Assembly: GCA_023052935.1 (NCBI GenBank)
Contig: CM041292.1
Location: 41,562,139 to 41,626,138 of the forward strand
Direction of reading: 5' to 3'
Source of the DNA: Piezodorus guildinii
Lineage: Eukaryota > Arthropoda > Insecta > Hemiptera > Pentatomidae
DNA length: 64,000 bases
Every line of letters begins with the position of its first letter. Within the stretch, counting starts at the first letter, position 1. A program made the position numbers and the translations under genes. The notes beneath the pieces are model-generated. The model was not told the origin of the DNA. It ran no database searches and saw nothing but the letters and a program-made list of their open reading frames with translations. Of the stretch, positions 34,620-45,419 are shown in pieces.

Positions 34620-35170
34620 CAATCTAAGCTCGACGGTCATGAACTTATATATGCATCCGCTTATCTAATCCCATGCAAATGGGATTTGACAATGATAAGA
34701 TCGAGATGATTCCACCAGTATTTGATACAGTTTACTCAAAAGGACTATTATACTCCTTCCCAGATACATCAGTACTCCTGTTGAAAGGACGGACGTACAC
34801 AAGAGTGGATAATCTAGATCCAGTTTACGATCCTGCCAGGACTCGGGAGTTAGCGAGATGAAGATCGGCGGACAACGTCTTGAAGGACTGTCAGTCAGGG
34901 CAGAGAGGCACTAACTCAAAGAGCGATACATATATCAACCCTGATCGCTTTCCTGATACTCTCCAAGACATCCTTAACATATGACCTTTTCTTATTAAAA
35001 CGTTGGGGTCGCTGCTATCTGCCCAGGATCGGATCCTTAGAAAAAGAGCTATCAGATATCCGGGGACGTCCACAAATCTAGATTCAGGTACCGAAGAATC
35101 TCGTGAGCCCGTTCTCTGGGGCGCCGCTTTTCAGTAAGTCGTCCGCGGAGGTGAATATTTAAAACTGATG
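34620..35170. promoter_or_regulatory. Candidate vg enhancer patch with POU site
   Basis: GC-richer, repeat-free, with frames of about 60 codons on either strand that look random. It contains a perfect POU octamer inside a palindrome (34667-34686), GATA-type sites (TTATCT, GATAAG) and TAATCC cores. It lies 1.9 kb upstream of a vg exon in the sense of transcription. Regulatory function is inferred. Confidence 0.4.
34667..34686. promoter_or_regulatory. Octamer ATGCAAAT in an inverted repeat
   Basis: AATCCCAT-GCAA-ATGGGATT is a perfect 8-bp inverted repeat with a 4-base centre. The POU-domain octamer ATGCAAAT (34673-34680) spans centre and right arm, and a TAATCC homeodomain core lies at the left edge (34666-34671). 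Confidence 0.5.
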
Positions 35171-35769
35171 CTTAAGATTTATTACACATAGTTACTTTTA
35201 ACTTTCCTTATAAAATATACACTTTCCTTCGAATAAAATCTAATTTATTACAAAGAACCACACGTTTTAAAATCGGGTTAACTCAATTTTCAAATAACAA
35301 ACCAGTTAAATCTAAAAAAAAAAAGTTTATTACTGTGATTAAATTATTGCTCTCTTTTAAGTAAAATTCTGACTGTACCTGGTTTTAATCGATGGTTGAA
35401 TTAAAAAAAAAGTATTAATGAAGAGATTTTTTATCATTGTCTATTTTTACTTTCTCTTACCTATATATGAAACATATAATAGAGGACAGGATTGCGATTG
35501 TGCGATATACAATTTTTAAGGTCATCAAAGTCCAAAAATCCAAGTCGCGTGATAAGTTCTTTGTCTGTCCGTGTGTGTGATAAGACTAGACGAAAACAAA
35601 AAGTCGTACAAAATTGAAATTTCATATTTAAGACAATTATATAAGCCCGAGATGTTACAGCAACTTTTCCATCAAAATCAGCTGACCAGAATAGCCACTT
35701 AATACCATGCATTTTGCACCTTTTTTATATTTTCTCAAAAATGCAAAAGATTTGGATTAATATCGCAAT

Positions 35770-36933
35770 ACAACGACATCATATAGACCTATCAGCCTAC
35801 TCCCAATCCTTTCAAAAATCTTTGAAAAAATCCTCCTCAAACGAATATTACCTTTATTAGAATCCCACACTATTCCTTCCCATCAGTTTGGATTCCGTTC
35901 CCAACATTCAACCGTTCAGCAAGGGCTCCGAGTCGTTGACCATATTTCCTCCGCCCTTGAGAACAAGGAGTACTGCTCGGGTGCATTTCTGGACATAACG
36001 CAAGCATTTGACCGGGTGTGGCACCCGGGATTACTCTTTAAGCTCAAAAACCATTTACCCCAATCCCTATACCTAGTCCTCCGATCCTATCTATCAAACC
36101 GCTCCTTCCGAGTTCGCTGTGGTGCAGAATATTCCAATTATTATCCAGTCGAATCCGGTGTTCCTCAGGGCAGTATCCTTGGTCCTTTCCTTTACAATAT
36201 ATACACGGCTGATATTCCTGTTTGCCCTAATACCTTCCTAGCAACGTACGCTGATGACACAGCTATTCTATCCTCTCACTTAGATCCCGAAATTGCATCT
36301 ATAGGCCTCCAAACGCACCTTTCTCAAATTGAAGACTGGTGCAACAACTGGATAATCAAAGTTAATCAATCTAAATGCAAACATGTCACCTTTACCCTTC
36401 GAAGACAATCCTGCCCTCCAGTTCTCTTTAACTCCGTTCCGCTTCCTTTCTCCGACACAGTCCGGTATCTTGGCTTCCTTCTGGACAAAAGACTAACTTG
36501 GAACCCGCATACTAGACTTAAACGACAAGAACTTAATCGACGATTTGGACAATTATACAGACTACTGAACAGAAATTCTAAATTATCTATCGAGAACAAA
36601 CTGCTAATATACAATACAGTACTGAAACCTATCTGGACCTACGGACTTGAACTGTGGGGGACAGCCAAATTTTCTAACATCAAACGCATTCAATCCTTCC
36701 AATCAAAAGTCCTCCGAACAATAGTTGATGCTCCTTATTATGTATCCAACCATACCTTACACCGCGATCTAAATATTCCATTTATTTTAGACCTTATACC
36801 ATTAAAATTCTCTAAATTCCATCAGAACCTTATCCATCACCCTAATCCCCTAGCTCAATCCTTATCCAGCTCTACACATCCTTACCATCCTCCTAGAAGG
36901 TTGAAACGGCAGTGGCCTCGAGACCTCTTGTAA
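35770..36933 (+). CDS. Jockey reverse transcriptase, C-terminal two-thirds, frame intact
   Basis: One frame is open from the insertion joint to the stop at 36931-36933, about 387 codons, with no start of its own because of 5' truncation. Motifs in order: RPISLLPILSKIFEKIL, HQFGFRSQHSTVQQG, AFLDITQAFDRVWHPGLL (first catalytic Asp), SGVPQGSILGPFLYNIYTAD, TYADDTAIL (36244-36270; catalytic Asp pair), VRYLGFLLDKRLTWNPHT and the tail PPRRLKRQWPRDLL. The enzyme family copies element RNA at nicked DNA. The endonuclease and N-terminal RT are missing, so this copy cannot move alone. The lack of stops shows recent activity of the family. Confidence 0.92.
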   Translation, partial: TTTSYRPISLLPILSKIFEKILLKRILPLLESHTIPSHQFGFRSQHSTVQQGLRVVDHISSALENKEYCSGAFLDITQAFDRVWHPGLLFKLKNHLPQSLYLVLRSYLSNRSFRVRCGAEYSNYYPVESGVPQGSILGPFLYNIYTADIPVCPNTFLATYADDTAILSSHLDPEIASIGLQTHLSQIEDWCNNWIIKVNQSKCKHVTFTLRRQSCPPVLFNSVPLPFSDTVRYLGFLLDKRLTWNPHTRLKRQELNRRFGQLYRLLNRNSKLSIENKLLIYNTVLKPIWTYGLELWGTAKFSNIKRIQSFQSKVLRTIVDAPYYVSNHTLHRDLNIPFILDLIPLKFSKFHQNLIHHPNPLAQSLSSSTHPYHPPRRLKRQWPRDLL

Positions 36934-37211
36934 AATGTACATTGGAGTTCTAGCATTGGCTAGATTCTCCACTCACGTGCTGTATGCTTGTGAATTGTAT
37001 ATAGGTATGAGTGACTTTTGTATATATTTTATTGATTTTGTTTTGTATATATGTATATTGTATTATTATTATATAAATTTATTGTTTTGTATATATCGTG
37101 TGAATGTAGTATGAATGTTGTACTTCATCACTATTAAAAATGTCCTAAATTGGACAGATTGTAATATTGCACAATAAAGAATTGTTTTTCTATCTAAAAA
37201 AAAAAAAAAAA
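35770..37211 (+). mobile_element. Jockey-clade retrotransposon, 5'-truncated, young
   Basis: It is flanked by an 11-bp target-site duplication, AATATCGCAAT (35759-35769 and 37212-37222). It ends in AATAAA (about 37172) and a poly(A) tail of about 18. The 5' end is truncated within the reverse transcriptase finger region, the usual result of incomplete target-primed reverse transcription. Confidence 0.95.
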
Positions 37212-37725
37212 AATATCGCAATATCGATGTAAAACTTCATGGGCTTAAGATAGTATGTAGGTTTAATTCTCATTGAAATAGTCTAAAAGGACTTAAACGC
37301 TGATATTTAAAATTGTATTCTTCTAAAATACCTTTAATTTTGCAAATTCGGAAAAATAACCTTATCGACTTGTTGGCATTGATAAAAAACAGGTAAATAT
37401 ACAATTTTAACGAATTCAATATTTAACCCTAAAAGAAAAGTGCAACAATATATTTTTAATATCATGTCTGTGTTTTTAAGCATAATAACACAGATATAGA
37501 TGTATAATATAGCGTTGGAAAGCTAATGATTTTAGAAAATATATTGTCTTATACATAAAATTATAAACGTTAATGGCGAGTGATGAAAAGCCGATAAACG
37601 TTAATTATTGCAGATAACAATATAATAAATTATTTAATAAAACATGTTTCTATCGAAACACAATTTAACTATATTTGAAAATTCTTAAATTCATTTCAAC
37701 AACAGTAAGTGAAAGTCGTGTGTTG

Positions 37726-37912
37726 CGCACACCAAATTTTTAATATTAGGAGTCATATCAATGTGAATAGAAAGGTGATAAGGAGTTGATAAAGACTACA
37801 AGTGCCTAAATGTGGTTAGAGATTTATGTTACAGTTACAGATCTCAGAAACTAGCCCAGTGAAGCTTTAGAAGCTGTCTAAAACCACACAATTTCCCTAC
37901 TGATCGATGCTC
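37726..37912. other. No recognised feature
   Basis: Short AT-rich spacer between the R terminus and the tandem array. Confidence 0.4.
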
Positions 37913-38338
37913 TTGGTCGGCGATCATATGGACAATGATGTTGGTCGGCGATCATATGGACAATGATGTTGGTCGGCGATCATATGGACAATGATGTTGG
38001 TCGGCGATCATATGACAATGATGTTGGTCGGCGATCATATGGACAATGATGTTGGTCGGCGATCATATGGACAATGATGTTGGTCGGCGATCATATGGAC
38101 AATGATGTTGGTCGGCGATCATATGGACAATGATGTTGGTCGGCGATCATATGGACAATGATGTTGGTCGGCGATCGTATGGACAATGATGTTGGTCGGC
38201 GATCGTATGGCAATGATGTTGTCAGCGATCATATTGACAATGATGTTGGTCGGCGATCATATGACAATGATGTTGGTCGGCGATCATATGGACAATGATG
38301 TTGGTCGGCGATCATATTGACAATGATGTTGGTCGGCG
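37913..38338 (+). repeat. Tandem array of a 28-bp unit, about 15 copies
   Basis: The unit is TTGGTCGGCGATCATATGGA plus CAATGATG. I count 15 units plus a partial. Most are identical; variants lack one or two G (27-mers at three or more positions), change CATATG to CGTATG (two adjacent units) or to CATATTG. Such homogeneity points to recent expansion. It lies between an R copy and an R2 fragment. Confidence 0.95.
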
Positions 38339-38450
38339 GACAGGCACATTTGTTTTATTCGTTATTCGGGTCCTACGTATCTTGAAACGTAACACTTCAA
38401 ATCTAATATTTTACTTATTATTTTTGTTCTAACTCAAAAGTTAAACGTCT
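38338..38450 (+). repeat. Repeat R2 fragment
   Basis: TTTTATTCGTTATTCGGGTC followed by CGTATCTTGAAACGTAAC matches the 3' half of the R2 copy at 27575-27935. The tandem array ends exactly where this similarity begins. Confidence 0.55.
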
Positions 38451-38489
38451 ACTTAACATTTAAAAGTACTCAGTTGAAAGACCGAAATT

Positions 38490-39310
38490 CCAGCACTTTA
38501 TTATTTTATGTCGTATGCTGATGACACGTGTGTTATCAGTAAACAATGACCCAACTGTCGCATCACAAAACCTTCAGTCACACATCGACTATATTGAAGA
38601 GTGGTGTCAGAAATGGAGAATTAAAATCAATCCTAACAAATCCCACCAAATCACGTTTACCCTTCGTCGCAAACCTATGACCTTCTGTCCCACTGTATCC
38701 TTTAGTAACATCCCACTAACTCCTGTTGAACAGATCTGCTACCTAACAATCCACCTTGACAAACGTCTAACTTGGAATCCTTACACCAGACTGAAAAGAC
38801 AAGAAACTGCTCGCAGATACCGATTGTTACAACACTTACTTGACAAACGTTCAAAACTTCCAATCTACTACAAAAAACTAATTTATATAGCCATTACTAG
38901 ACCTATTTGGACATATGGTATTGGGCTATGGGGATCCACCAAGCCATCAAATTTCTCCCGCATCCGATCCTTGCAATCCAAAATCCTAAAAGCTCCTTAT
39001 TTTGTCAATAATAAAAATATCCATAAAGACCTGAATATTGCATTAGTTGCAGACTTTGCCAGAACTAGATATACCTCCTTTAGTCCAAACTACCAGCCCA
39101 CTCAAACCCGCCTGTCCGTATCCTCTCATCTTCATCTATTCCTGATAATCCTCGGAGGCACCTGAAAAGGACGATGGCCTCGAGACAGTGCTACCGCTGG
39201 GTAGCTTCTTCACAAGAGTTCATCAAACCAATTGTTACTTTTTTTCACATTTACTTGTATTTTTTCCCTATACATTTGTAAATATAAATTAATATAAAAA
39301 AAAAAAAAAT
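38490..39310 (+). pseudogene. Jockey retrotransposon fragment, decayed
   Basis: It begins in the palm region with SYADDTCVIS, then a frameshift. A long open stretch follows with IEEWCQKWRIKINPNKS, QITFTLRRKPMTFCPTVSFS, LDKRLTWNPYTRLKRQET and ITRPIWTYGIGLWGSTKPS. A second frameshift near 39125 disrupts the PRRHLKR tail. It ends in poly(A) at about 39299-39309. It is the same clade as 35770-37211 but a different subfamily, shared with 45590-46800 (TYADDT/SYADDTCV type). Confidence 0.85.
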
Positions 39311-40197
39311 GGGAGGTCATTCACCTATGGGACAAACTCGAAATAAGCTATTTCATAAGTTTTAAATACTCTTCCCTTAGACGATACTTGTGATTCCTAA
39401 CATGGACCTGCGGATCATCCCATAGAACGCATGTTGTATAATCCTAAAGAGAAGCACCAAGAGGCAGCGAACGCAGGAGCAAGTCAGTTGGGTAACTAGT
39501 CCTTTTGCACAAGAGCAATTAAGTGCATTTCTGTGACCGCGGTGGCTAGGCGACGGCTAGCTCTGAAAACAGATGTCCACGGATGCCTTCTGCCGTTATG
39601 GTTCATCTCGCCACATGCCAGGAGGCTGGTCCAACGGGACGCTCAGATATTCGATAGGTTTCTCCTGTTGGCCTCAAGAGATGGGAGTTGCGTAAGTGCG
39701 TAACCGCGTCGAATCAATATGAGGTTCAATATTAAATAAAAATTTCTATAACTTAATCGGGATACATAAATGCATTTTAAGGCTATAATTGATATTTACA
39801 ACTGTATATCATTAATACATGAAGTAATGTGTACAAGTAAGATTAAGAAGCTTGATAATGATTTGTGAAAGAACTACCCATTGGAAGTATTAACTTCAAT
39901 GCCAGTTTCATCTTGTTTTCAGTGTAGGAGGGTTATGTTGAAACATACACATGATCGGTACGTATGATACATAAACATAATAAGGATGGAGGTTACGAAC
40001 AAGTGCGTTTGCATAGGAATAGGGTATATTTCAGGTATAAGTCTTGAACAGTTGGAATATTGTGGTCTTCGTGGATGATTCGATCGTATATGATTTACAA
40101 CTACTCATTGATAGCATTTCAATGTTTATTTTAAGTTACTTGGATTCCATCTGCTTCTCATCAGTCCCTTCTGTAGGTTATTAAAATATATAAAGAT
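39311..40197. other. Unassigned; GC-richer patch at 39330-39720
   Basis: The patch is repeat-free and frames are closed on both strands. I checked its minus strand for the vestigial Tondu motif and did not find it. Candidate regulatory DNA at most. Confidence 0.3.
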
Positions 40198-40210
40198 GAT
40201 AAGTTACGGC

Positions 40211-40516
40211 TTATCACGGTTAGGGGAGCCCGTGGCTGAGTGGCTAGTGCGCTGGTCTCTCATGTATAGGTTGTGAGTTCGAATCCCAGTCCCGGCGGTT
40301 TTTTAAAGGATGTAATTAAATGGGGATTCACTCTCAGCCTCTCCCTCGGGTATGTGAGACCCGTCAGCCAAATGGTGGCCACTCACAAAATTAGGCGTAG
40401 GGAGTGATAACCCATACTCCCTACAAAATACATCGAGAAACGTGAGTGTAATCTCGCAGGAGATTCCAGAGGCCCAGAGCCTACACGGCCTGTCGCGCAA
40501 ATAAAGAAGAAAGAAA
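40211..40516 (+). mobile_element. SINE family C, full length, with target-site duplication
   Basis: GATAAGTTACGGC flanks the element (40198-40210 and 40517-40529), 13 bp without mismatch. The tRNA-like head begins near 40224: GGGGAGCCCGTGGCTGAGTGG and GAGTTCGAATCCCAGTCCC. The body has GACCCGTCAGCCAAATGGTG, and the 3' end is CGGCCTGTCGCGC plus AAATAAAGAAG-type sequence. This is the reference copy for the family. Confidence 0.95.
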
Positions 40517-40547
40517 GATAAGTTACGGCAAAGTTAATTTGTGAGGG

Positions 40548-41070
40548 TAGATAGTTTGGAATTAAAACCGTGCAAATTATTTCATAATGGCTTATTATTT
40601 CAAAATAATTAAATACAGTATAGCAATTTATATATATTTTTTTTAATGTTTTTTACAAAGGATTTTTTTACAAGAATTAATTTTTTTTTATATAAAATAC
40701 TTCAAATAAACTTCTTTATATAATCTTTATATAGCTGTTTAGGCAATTAACTTTTTTATTTATTGCAATTAACTATTTGTTTGTATGGAAATAAATAAAT
40801 CAAATAGCTGAAGAAAGACGAATCAGCAACAGTGTAAATGGACAAACACACCACTGCTAAATTCAAAACGCTATCTCCACTATTTCTTGAACATTTAATG
40901 ATTCTTTATTATTGATTTTTTTCTGTATGAAATAAAATTCTCTATAGATTAATGATCTGAATGGTATTCATAAATTTATAAGCAGGCAGACGGATTTTTA
41001 TTCGTTATTCGTTTATAGCTAAAATCATGATTTTTTTTGTGGTCGATTAAAAAGATTCATTATTAAAAAT
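40548..41070 (+). repeat. Repeat R2 copy, diverged
   Basis: AAACCGTGCAAATTATTTC at the start and TTATTCGTTATTCGTTTATAG with TGTGGTCGATTAAAAAG at the end correspond to the two halves of 27575-27935. The middle is poorly conserved. Confidence 0.5.
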
Positions 41071-41934
41071 AAATATGTATTTTGGTCTAGGCCTGCGACA
41101 ATAAAATTATTATGAATGATTTTATTTTTGACAAAATTTCTTATCTACATTTAATTTAGAATTGCGTTTATTTGAAAACAAAAATAATCAACTATCATTA
41201 ATTGGCTAAGTAATAACAAAACATTTCTCTGAAGTATCTTACATTGCAAATTTGGGATATTTATCATCTCAGTTCAAGTGATTTATTTTCTTTAGATCTG
41301 AGTTTATTTATAAATTAAACCTTAACTAAATAACGTAGGATTATCTATTCGACATTCCATGTTTTCCTTAAAGATTATTTTCCGCAATATGTATTTAAAC
41401 CTTGGGCTATCGTTGCTTTAGCTAAAGTGTTATTGTTTGCTTGGATCTCAATAAGAAATTATCGATAATGTCCCACTCTTGAGATAAGACTAACATGAGA
41501 ATGATTGAGGAAAGTAGGCAGCACTACTTCTACCTTCGAAATTCTGAATACTCTTCATAGATTAGATCAGTAGTTTTCAACTAGTGGTCCACGAACCCCT
41601 AGATATCCGTAGACGATGTCTAGAGGAGCAAGGAGATGCTAAAAATTGTTTTAAATTAGCTCGATAAAATTCCTTAATGCCTTAGCTTTTACACATTGCA
41701 CAGACTCATTAAATTAGGAGCGGTAAATGAAAGTAAATAGGCTCCTATATTGAATTTATAAATTTTAGTAATTCACTGAGAATAAATGTTTTGTGGATTG
41801 TGTTCAGTTCATATACCATTTTGGGTTATCTTAACAATTAATTTCAACTGCAGTCACTTAATCGTTAAACCATTATTTCAAATGGTTCCAAAAAAATGAT
41901 TTGGAATAGGTACCATACTGAAATATAAAATTGA
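41071..41934. other. No recognised feature
   Basis: AT-rich, no credible frame, no repeat match. Confidence 0.4.
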
Positions 41935-42833
41935 TTTTTACTTTCACTTACCATATATAGTAAGGGGAAGTATTGCGATCGTGAACATTTTTGAATTCCA
42001 GATTTCAACGGAAATGCACGTTTTAGGGTCCCCTGAGTCCAAATAACCAAGTCCCGCTAATAGGTCTGTGTGTGTGTGGTAACTCCCGGGCGGAAACGGT
42101 AAGTCCTATGAAACTGAAACTTCATATTTAAGACAACTATACGCCCGAGACGTAACAAAACTTTTTTCATCAAAATGAACTTACCAGAAGAGGCACTTTA
42201 TACCATGCATTTTGCACCTTTTTTTGATTTTCTCTAAAACGGTTCCGACGATTTTGATTAAACTCGCTATGTCAATGTGAAATTTATTGGGCTTTAATAT
42301 CATGTAGGTTTTATTCTGTTTAAAATGGTCTGACAGGGCTTAAATGCCGATATTTTAAATTTTCTTTCTCTAAAGTACCTTTAATTTTGTCGATTCTATA
42401 AAAATAACTATATTATCTTGTTAACGCTGATGAAAAACAGGTAAATACATAAATTGAATAAATTCGATACCCAACTAAATGAGAAAACTGAAAAAATATA
42501 TTTTTAACGCAATTTTTTGTTTTTGAACATAAGAACAGTAATATACGTGTATAAGATACCGTTGGAAAGCTTGAGATTTTAGAAAAAATATTATCTCATA
42601 CACAAGCTTTTAAAAGTTAGTAGAGAGTGACGAAAAGCCAATAAAACTAAGTGATTATTTTAGGTAATAATATAATAGCTTTTTTAATGAAACACATGTT
42701 TCTATAGAAATTCCATTTAATTAATACTTTAATGGAATCACTCATTTTTATCTCTAACTGTATATTGAAAATTCTTTAATTGATTCTAAAAACGGAGGTA
42801 AGTGAAAGTCGTGTGTTGCCCGCACCAGATTTT
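41935..42833 (+). repeat. Family R reference copy, complete (about 0.9 kb)
   Basis: It starts TTTTTACTTTCACTTACC and ends GGAGGTAAGTGAAAGTCG followed by TGTGTTGCCCGCACCAG. The outer CTTTCACTTACC and GGTAAGTGAAAG are inverted repeats. Internal landmarks are TAAGGGGAAGTATTGCGATC, TCCCCTGAGTCCAAATAACC, a TG run, CGCCCGAGACGTAACAAAAC, GGGCTTAAATGCCGATATTT and GATACCGTTGGAAAGCTTGA. No frame encodes a transposase. It may be a non-autonomous DNA element, but the mechanism is unknown. Confidence 0.85.
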
Positions 42834-43235
42834 TAACGTTATGGAAGGAGTATGCTTTGTATTGTAATTAAATATAAACTTAATAACATTTAGAAAGAAT
42901 TTTTCGGTCCTAGCTTCTGTACAGATTGGATGAAGGGATTCGCGAAACGTTTTTGTTAACAACCACTAGATTAGATCATTTTTTATGCTTTCTTCAGCTA
43001 TCTCCTTGAACTTTAATATTTTCGCGGCATGAATAGTGAAAGGCCTGAAGAGTTCATTATTAAAGAATGAAGTAATTAGCTGATATATAAATGAAGCTTT
43101 AACAGAGGTCTAAAGGACAAGACGGATTACTGTGCATGATGACTAGTCACATCATGTCTGAGATGGTTTCTGCGGATCTATTCCAGATGTCGATATCCAC
43201 CAATTCCAGATGGAATAGTACCGGGTTTATATAGA
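42834..43235. other. Unassigned, with a GAAACGTTT hairpin at about 42931-42955
   Basis: GGATGAAGGGATTCGCGAAA followed by CGTTTTTG is another small stem placed directly before GAAACGT, as in the foldback elements elsewhere. Borders and class are unknown. Confidence 0.35.
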
Positions 43236-44212
43236 ATAGAATAGAATAGAATAGAAAATAATTTTTATTCTGGGACTGGGTCCCCTAAGAATAACAGCTT
43301 TGTACAGGTTAAGTATACAGCATGTCTGGCCAACAGACCGAAGGAACATAATTTTTACTAATTACATTTATGGGTTAATTTATGTGTGTATATTACTCAC
43401 GTATAAACACAGATATATACAAAAAAAAAAATATATATACAATGATAACATAAAGTAAAAACAATTCCTAGAAAATATTGTGTTGAACAAACTTAAATAT
43501 AAATTAATAGATAACATCGTTTAAATATATACTATGAACAAATATTATTTTCAAAGTGTGATGTAAGGAATATAAATATCACAGTTTTTAAGCGTCTTTT
43601 TGGGATAATAAAAGGTATTGGAAAAGTTGGGATTTGAATAAGGATAGAGAAGCAGCATGGCGGATATGAGTAGGTAGAGAATTCCAGAAAGTAGAGGAGC
43701 GGACAAGGAAGGAACGATCAAAAGTTTTAGTTCTATGGGTAGGAAAGTAAAGGTCGGAATGGCGGAATCTTGTTTCAAGTGAATGGACTGAAGATTTAAA
43801 TTGGAGGAGACTGTAAATGTATGGAGGGTGTTGGGAGTTAATGATTTGGTAAAGGTATGATCCTAGGAAATATTGCCTGCGGATTGGGGGAAGGAGCCAC
43901 TTCAACTCGCCGTAAAAATGGGTTACATGAGACCTCTTCGGAGTACTGAGGACAAATCTTAAAAATATGTTCATAATTCGTTTTAGTCTGTCCTCAAGCC
44001 CCGTCGGGAGTCCACCATATACTAAGCCACAATAGTCAAAGTGGAGGAAAATAAGTGCGGATATAAGGAGATTACGGATGGATGGTGGAAGAAGATGGCG
44101 GGAGCGATGGAAATATTTGAGGGTACTTATTGTGCTTCGGGAAATTTGGGCAATATGGGGTTTCCAGGAAAGGGTTTGGTCAATAGTAATACCCAGGTTT
44201 TTGACTGAGGAG
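43236..44212 (-). pseudogene. Second non-LTR retrotransposon family, RT C-terminal part
   Basis: The minus strand is open from about 44212 to the stop near 43588 and encodes SVKNLGITIDQTLSWKPHI, FLHFDYCGLVYGGLP, LKRIMNIFLRFVLSTPKRSH, SFLVRSSTFWNSLPTHIRHA and SLSLFKSQL. This is the palm-thumb joint and tail of a non-LTR reverse transcriptase, a family distinct from the jockey copies here. The 3' end is a TTCTA pentamer microsatellite (43236-43254, seen as AATAG units), used instead of poly(A). The 5' end is cut at about 44212 beside a short TATATTAGG duplication. The 5' catalytic half is absent. Confidence 0.85.
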
Positions 44213-44288
44213 GTATATTAGGTATATATTAGGTATCCTAAAGATTGTAGCTAATTGTATGGCTATATTATACTGCTATATTTTTTCT

Positions 44289-44500
44289 GCTGTGGCTAAT
44301 CTCACAATGCTGATGAGGATAGTGGGTTTCATTAGGATAGGGATCTATAACGAGTACCTGACACCTTTTTGCGTTCACTACGAAATACGGCATAACTAAG
44401 GATTTTTTGCACTCATTACCTAGGGCCAGTGGCCAGGTTTGAGCGGGTGACCTTTGGCATAGAATGCTGTTATGCTAGTCCCTACACCACAGGTGACCCC
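44289..44500 (-). mobile_element. SINE family A, diverged
   Basis: Minus orientation. GCTGTGGCTAATC (tail side), AGGATAGGGATCTATAACGA in the middle and TTATGCTAGTCCCTACACCA (tRNA head) are recognisable. The last tail bases are missing. Confidence 0.75.
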
Positions 44501-45419
44501 ATTACATATATTCTAATATTTAGAACAATTTCTGCTTTATAATAAATCCATTAATAAGGTGTGTTTTTGCGTTCTCAGCCGTTAAAATAATAATACAGTG
44601 TGGCATTCAACAGATGTGAAACATAATCGTTACATAAGGTTTCTTCTGTTGGTCTCATACCGCAAGAATATACTTATATTATAGAATAAATTTTTATTTC
44701 AAATAGGTTACGGTAGTCATATGTGTGTGTTGCCCAAAAAGAATAAGGAGGTAAAAATTATAAATGTACATGTTTTTGGTCATCGTCAATAAAAATACCA
44801 TTAAAATAAATACGATACCCAACTTTTACGGTGTGAACGCTGACCCCCTGTGATTTACTCATAAGCATTAAAAATAAATAAAAAATTGATCTAAGACAAG
44901 TTTGAAACTTAAAACCCATCGAAAAGTAAAAGACCCGAGAGCCGATAAAAAGGGGTAAGGAAGAGATGATATAAATAAGAGAGACGAAAGTCAGATCTAT
45001 CGTAGATATTTGTCCCCTAATTAAATGTTTATGTAAGGGCAGCCATTCCCACATAATTCTGTCAAAGGGCTATCTGTCTCGAGTCATCTAAGGTACCTGC
45101 GGTAGCCCTTCTGTCTAATGGCCCTCTTTCTGCTAGTCTGTTCTGTGTCATTGTGATAGTTAATATTCATAGCATAATAAAAATATTATATATATATATA
45201 TATATATATAATATCATAATAACATTTTTAAGTCAGAAGGAGTTTATCCAGATTGGGATATTTAATACGAACATTTAATGTTCAACATACAACAGAGACA
45301 GAGATGTGAAATGTCTATAGTTTTTCATTTGATTAAATCGGCTTAGTGTATTATTAATGATAGTGGATCTTTGAGGAGACTCAATTATAGAGTCGGCAGG
45401 CATGGCTGCAGGGTAAATA
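44501..45419. other. Unassigned; possible endonuclease-domain scrap at 44758-45054 (minus)
   Basis: A minus-strand frame contains LIRGQISTIDLTFVS, which recalls the IDLTFVS motif at the end of retrotransposon apurinic endonuclease domains; the rest is unrecognisable. A TA run lies at about 45186-45212. Confidence 0.3.

Larger units (their letters stand above)
35440..37725 (+). repeat. Family R repeat copy split by a jockey element
   Basis: The 5' half is 35440-35769 (starting TTTTTACTTTCTCTTACC) and the 3' half 37212-37725 (ending CAGTAAGTGAAAGTCGTG). The halves continue each other exactly in register with the complete copy at 41935-42833 once the insertion is removed. R therefore predates this jockey insertion. 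Confidence 0.9.

Noticed and set aside
37913..38338. CRISPR-like array
   Set aside because: Units are contiguous tandem repeats without variable spacers, in a eukaryotic genome.
39330..39720. Hidden Tondu exon of vestigial in a GC-richer patch
   Set aside because: Minus-strand frames show no FTYY-GD-SS-VDEHFSRAL-type sequence; stops interrupt all frames.
40224..40300. Possible tRNA gene
   Set aside because: A and B boxes are present, but it is the head of a repeated SINE with a body, tail and target-site duplication.
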